8,811 bases of DNA from Planctomycetota bacterium (GTDB taxonomy: Bacteria > Planctomycetota > Phycisphaerae > WQYP01). This document shows, piece after piece, positions 6,539 through 8,811 of this stretch. Where the stretch lies: positions 1 to 8,811 of the forward strand of contig JAJYZY010000099.1 of NCBI GenBank assembly GCA_021799715.1, read 5' to 3'. A program made the position numbers and the translations under genes. Under the pieces are notes generated by a model. The model was not told the DNA's origin. It made no database searches and worked only from the letters and a program-made list of their open reading frames with translations. Positions within the stretch are counted from its first letter, which is position 1; the number at the start of each line of letters is the position of its first letter.

Positions 6539-6958
6539 ATGGCCAAGTGGTTAGTGAAAACCGAACCGGGTGATTACAGTTTTGAGGACATCCGGCGCGA
6601 TGGTAAAACCGTGTGGGACGGCGTGAATAACAACCTGGCGCTGAAATATCTCCGACAGATAAAAAAGGGAGACAGCCTGATGATTTATCATACCGGCGCG
6701 GAAAAGGCGATAGTGGGCTTGGCCGGCGCCGCATCCGACGCCTACTGTGATCCACATGGCGCACAGAGTAAACAGGCCGTGGTGGATATCCAAGCCGGGA
6801 AAACCTTGCGGCATGCGGTAACGCTGGCGGCGGTGAAGGCGAATCCGCGGCTGGCGGAATGGGAGTTGCCGCGGTTGGGGCGGCTTTCGGTTATGCCGGT
6901 GCCGGAAGAGTACTGGAAGATCGTTTTAGCAATGGCGGAATCAGAACCAGGTGTGTAA
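6539..6958 (+). CDS. EVE domain protein (THYN1-like, PUA superfamily)
   Basis: A small, single-domain cytoplasmic protein of 139 residues, which is the whole EVE fold. EVE domains belong to the PUA/YTH-like superfamily and are thought to bind modified bases in DNA or RNA; no catalytic role is expected. Visible hallmarks are WLVKTEPGDYSFEDI at the N terminus, KTVWDGVNNNLALKYLRQIK (the family norm is WDGVRN.QA.N, so the Arg is replaced by Asn), KGDSLMIYHTGAEKAIVGLA, and the closing WELPRLGRLSVMPVPEEYW segment. The gene follows the RicT homologue and precedes the membrane-anchored protein by 28 bases on the same strand, so the three may share a transcript. The family is confident; the ligand is unknown. 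Confidence 0.92.
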   Translation: MAKWLVKTEPGDYSFEDIRRDGKTVWDGVNNNLALKYLRQIKKGDSLMIYHTGAEKAIVGLAGAASDAYCDPHGAQSKQAVVDIQAGKTLRHAVTLAAVKANPRLAEWELPRLGRLSVMPVPEEYWKIVLAMAESEPGV

Positions 6959-6986
6959 CGGGATTCCACCGGTCAACGGAGTGACA

Positions 6987-8492
6987 ATGCATCGCGCTGC
7001 CAATGAAAGATCATGGGTGCTGTCAACAGCGATGGTGATCACGCCCATTGTGCTGGTGATTGTGGCGCTTTGGCTTTGGCCGCTGATGCGAAACGTGTAC
7101 AGTATGCCGGATTCTGCGGTGGGCACCTACGAAAAAGCACTTCATGCCGTGGTGCCTCCGGGATCGGGGCGGATCACGCGCACGGCGGTTATTGAGCGTG
7201 TTATCGCCTGTGAACTCGGCGAATTAAGCGACTTTTCCGCCCGGCGACAGCATCACGACGCGGCGCAATGGCGGGCAGTGCTTGAACATAATGCGCAATT
7301 GGGCCGGTGGGCGGCGGCGGTGATGGCCTTCCCGCAAAACCAAAGAGTGGCCATGTTCAACTGGGGCTTGCGAAACAAGCGCTTGCCGGTGGTCAATCAA
7401 GCCTTTTCCGATTGTTCGGAAAATCGCATTGCGGCCTTACACGCATTGGCGAAAATGCCCGGCCGATTTGCCGACGCCATCATGGAACGATTGCTGCATG
7501 ATCGAGTGTTTGTCGTGCGGTTCTCGGTTTTGGCGGAACTGCTTAATCGGAAACCCACGGCACCGGAAATGGATGTTCTTCGACATTGGGCCGCGGGCAA
7601 TATCCCTGCCCGGTTGGAGAAAAACCGGCGATGGAAGATGTTTCTATTCGGCCGACTGGCCGTTAATGCCAAGCCGGTCCTGTATCGAATGGATGTGCAA
7701 AGTGATTTAACTTATACCCGGCGATGCGCGGCACTGTTGCTGGCGCGTTGGACGGCAACACGCCTTCCAACAACGTCGGCGGAGAAGAAAAATGCCGGGT
7801 TGCGAAAAGCAATAAGTGCAACATCCCAACCGGCGGCGGCTGGAGCGGGCAATTCGGAGGCGGAAGCGGCGGAATTGCAAAAACGCCGGCGCGATTTATC
7901 GCAGGCGATAGCCCATTGGACAAATCCGAACGCAACGGGAAAAGCTGTAAAAGCCGCGTTGACAGCGGAATATAAAACCCTGGTGGCGGTGGAATCAACC
8001 ATGCCGTGGCAGAGGCAGTTGTTCCGCATCATGGCATTTAACGCCGCGATGTCGCGCTGGATTTATCTGATCAGTCAACTTCCACCGACGCAAAGCCGGG
8101 CCATGTTCAACTGGGCGCGATTTCGCACGCAGGATGTTGAACTCATGCGACTGGCGATGTCACAAAAGCGGGCACGGCGACTAAGCGCGGTGCGCATTGC
8201 GCCAAAGTTGCACGGCGTGGAACGGGTATGGCTGGTGCGGCACCTGCTGATGGACAACAGCGTAACGGTTGAACTTTCCATGTTGCGGGAATTATGGGCC
8301 ATGCCGCCTTCGCCCGGATTGAAGAAATTGTTAATTCACTGGACCAACTTTGACCCGTTGCCGACGGGCCGTCAACCGCTCCGCATTGCATTTGGCGGCA
8401 CAACGTATGTGCTGGATCGGACGGTATCGGCCGGGCGATTCCGGCAGGCCCGGCAAATTGGTTCCATGCTTGTGCGGCGGTGGGACAAATAA
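6987..8492 (+). CDS. Unrecognised membrane-anchored protein with an internal duplication
   Basis: I do not recognise a named family. The 501-residue product begins with a short Arg-containing head and one hydrophobic segment (about residues 10-33, VLSTAMVITPIVLVIVALWL), then MRN; this looks like a signal anchor with a large helical domain beyond it, side of the membrane uncertain. The rest is two related units, about 47-260 and 305-501, joined by an Ala/Gln/Glu-rich linker with a short possible coiled coil (EAEAAELQKRRRDL). Matching pairs include NAQLGRW/NAAMSRW, QRVAMFNW/QSRAMFNW, MERLLHDRVFVVRFSVLAEL/VRHLLMDNSVTVELSMLREL, LRHW/LIHW and LLLARW/MLVRRW. The helical, Leu/Arg-rich pattern suggests a HEAT-like or alpha-solenoid fold, which is a guess. 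GGAG (6978-6981) lies five bases before the ATG at 6987; a GTG at 6951 inside the EVE gene is less likely. The stop is two bases from that of pstA on the other strand. Confidence 0.85.
   Translation: MHRAANERSWVLSTAMVITPIVLVIVALWLWPLMRNVYSMPDSAVGTYEKALHAVVPPGSGRITRTAVIERVIACELGELSDFSARRQHHDAAQWRAVLEHNAQLGRWAAAVMAFPQNQRVAMFNWGLRNKRLPVVNQAFSDCSENRIAALHALAKMPGRFADAIMERLLHDRVFVVRFSVLAELLNRKPTAPEMDVLRHWAAGNIPARLEKNRRWKMFLFGRLAVNAKPVLYRMDVQSDLTYTRRCAALLLARWTATRLPTTSAEKKNAGLRKAISATSQPAAAGAGNSEAEAAELQKRRRDLSQAIAHWTNPNATGKAVKAALTAEYKTLVAVESTMPWQRQLFRIMAFNAAMSRWIYLISQLPPTQSRAMFNWARFRTQDVELMRLAMSQKRARRLSAVRIAPKLHGVERVWLVRHLLMDNSVTVELSMLRELWAMPPSPGLKKLLIHWTNFDPLPTGRQPLRIAFGGTTYVLDRTVSAGRFRQARQIGSMLVRRWDK
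7349..7365 (+). repeat. 17-base direct repeat, copy 1
   Basis: GGCCATGTTCAACTGGG encodes the AMFNW motif (residues 122-126) of the first protein unit. An identical copy lies exactly 750 bases (250 codons) downstream in the same frame. The surrounding DNA has diverged, so this is the best-kept part of an old gene-internal duplication, not a mobile repeat. Confidence 0.9.
8099..8115 (+). repeat. 17-base direct repeat, copy 2
   Basis: Identical to 7349-7365 and in the same reading frame; encodes AMFNW at residues 372-376 of the second unit. Confidence 0.9.
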
Positions 8493-8494
8493 AC

Positions 8495-8811
8495 TCAGAT
8501 GACATGGACTTTGCGGCCGCGCACAGTAAACCGCACGGCGGCGGTGAATATCAGCACCATGGTTACCAATACCAGTACCGCCGTCCATGCTTGATGCCGC
8601 CATGACAGTTCAGCGGATTGCGAATATTGCCATATTTTTAAGGTCAGCGATGGATAGGGCTGACTGGGGTTATAAACGGCCTGATCATTGCCCAGAGCGG
8701 TAAACAGCAACGGTGCCGTTTCACCGGCGACCCGGGCGATCGCAAGCATGATGCCGGTGGTAATGCCGGCTTTTGCGGCCGGCAGGATCACCATCCAAAG
8801 CGTTTGCGCTT
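8495..8811 (-). CDS. pstA: Phosphate ABC transporter permease PstA (5' part missing)
   Basis: PstA is one of the two inner-membrane permease subunits of the high-affinity phosphate importer PstSCAB. Only the last 104 residues are in the window; the frame is open to the right edge (first whole codon at 8809, reading AQTLWMVILPAAKAG). The stretch GITTGIMLAIARVAGETAPL followed by LFTALGN is the permease signature region that includes the EAA-like loop and matches E. coli PstA almost residue for residue. It is followed by SLTLKIWQYSQSAELSWRHQ and a last membrane helix (WTAVLVLVTMVLIFTAAVRF) ending in a basic tail. An internal ATG at 8794 is not the start. Other pst genes presumably lie beyond the right edge. 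Its transcript must end inside or beyond the convergent neighbour, since no terminator fits between the stops. Confidence 0.95.
   Translation of the reverse strand, partial: AQTLWMVILPAAKAGITTGIMLAIARVAGETAPLLFTALGNDQAVYNPSQPYPSLTLKIWQYSQSAELSWRHQAWTAVLVLVTMVLIFTAAVRFTVRGRKVHVI

Noticed and set aside
6951..6986. Earlier GTG start for the duplicated membrane protein, overlapping the EVE gene
   Set aside because: The ATG at 6987 has GGAG at a workable spacing and gives a normal short head before the membrane segment; the GTG has no ribosome binding site.
1..8811. Defence island, mobile element, CRISPR array or phage region
   Set aside because: No transposase, integrase, nuclease, reverse transcriptase, regularly spaced repeats or terminal inverted repeats are visible; the EVE protein is a single domain with no fused nuclease.

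Overview
The window carries eight protein-coding genes of an accessory-metabolism / housekeeping type, packed at high density in moderately GC-rich DNA. I see no rRNA, tRNA, CRISPR array, insertion sequence or phage gene. The gene content and style suggest an environmental Gram-negative bacterium, most plausibly a Planctomycetota/PVC-type organism: a succinylation-type arginine degradation operon with a divergent aminotransferase, a RicT/PSP1 protein with a long disordered tail, and an unrecognised membrane-anchored repeat protein. This lineage guess is an inference from style, not a sequence match.

Left part, minus strand (1-3278): a tight operon reading leftwards, astC-like, then astA, then astD (cut by the left edge after its catalytic Cys). 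The spacings are 12 bases and a 4-base ATGA overlap. The enzymes are steps of the arginine succinyltransferase (AST) pathway, which releases nitrogen and glutamate from arginine. The other two steps (AstB, AstE) are not in the window and may follow beyond base 1. Upstream of the operon lies a roughly 150-base gap (3279-3431) rich in perfect palindromes, and then a minus-strand 3-methyladenine DNA glycosylase gene (3432-3989).

Middle, plus strand (4152-6958): a divergent intergenic region leads into a class IV (branched-chain) aminotransferase that ends at a good rho-independent terminator. Next comes a RicT/PSP1-family gene with its own possible promoter, then a small EVE-domain protein.

Right part: a 501-residue unrecognised protein with an N-terminal membrane anchor (6987-8492) contains an ancient internal duplication of about 200 residues. 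It meets, tail to tail with only 2 bases between the stop codons, the 3' end of a minus-strand pstA (phosphate ABC transporter permease), which is cut by the right edge.

The points most worth a second look are the tandem-duplicated membrane protein, the non-canonical aminotransferase in the astC position, the unusual ends and cysteine motif of the RicT homologue, and the palindrome-rich gap in front of the ast operon.
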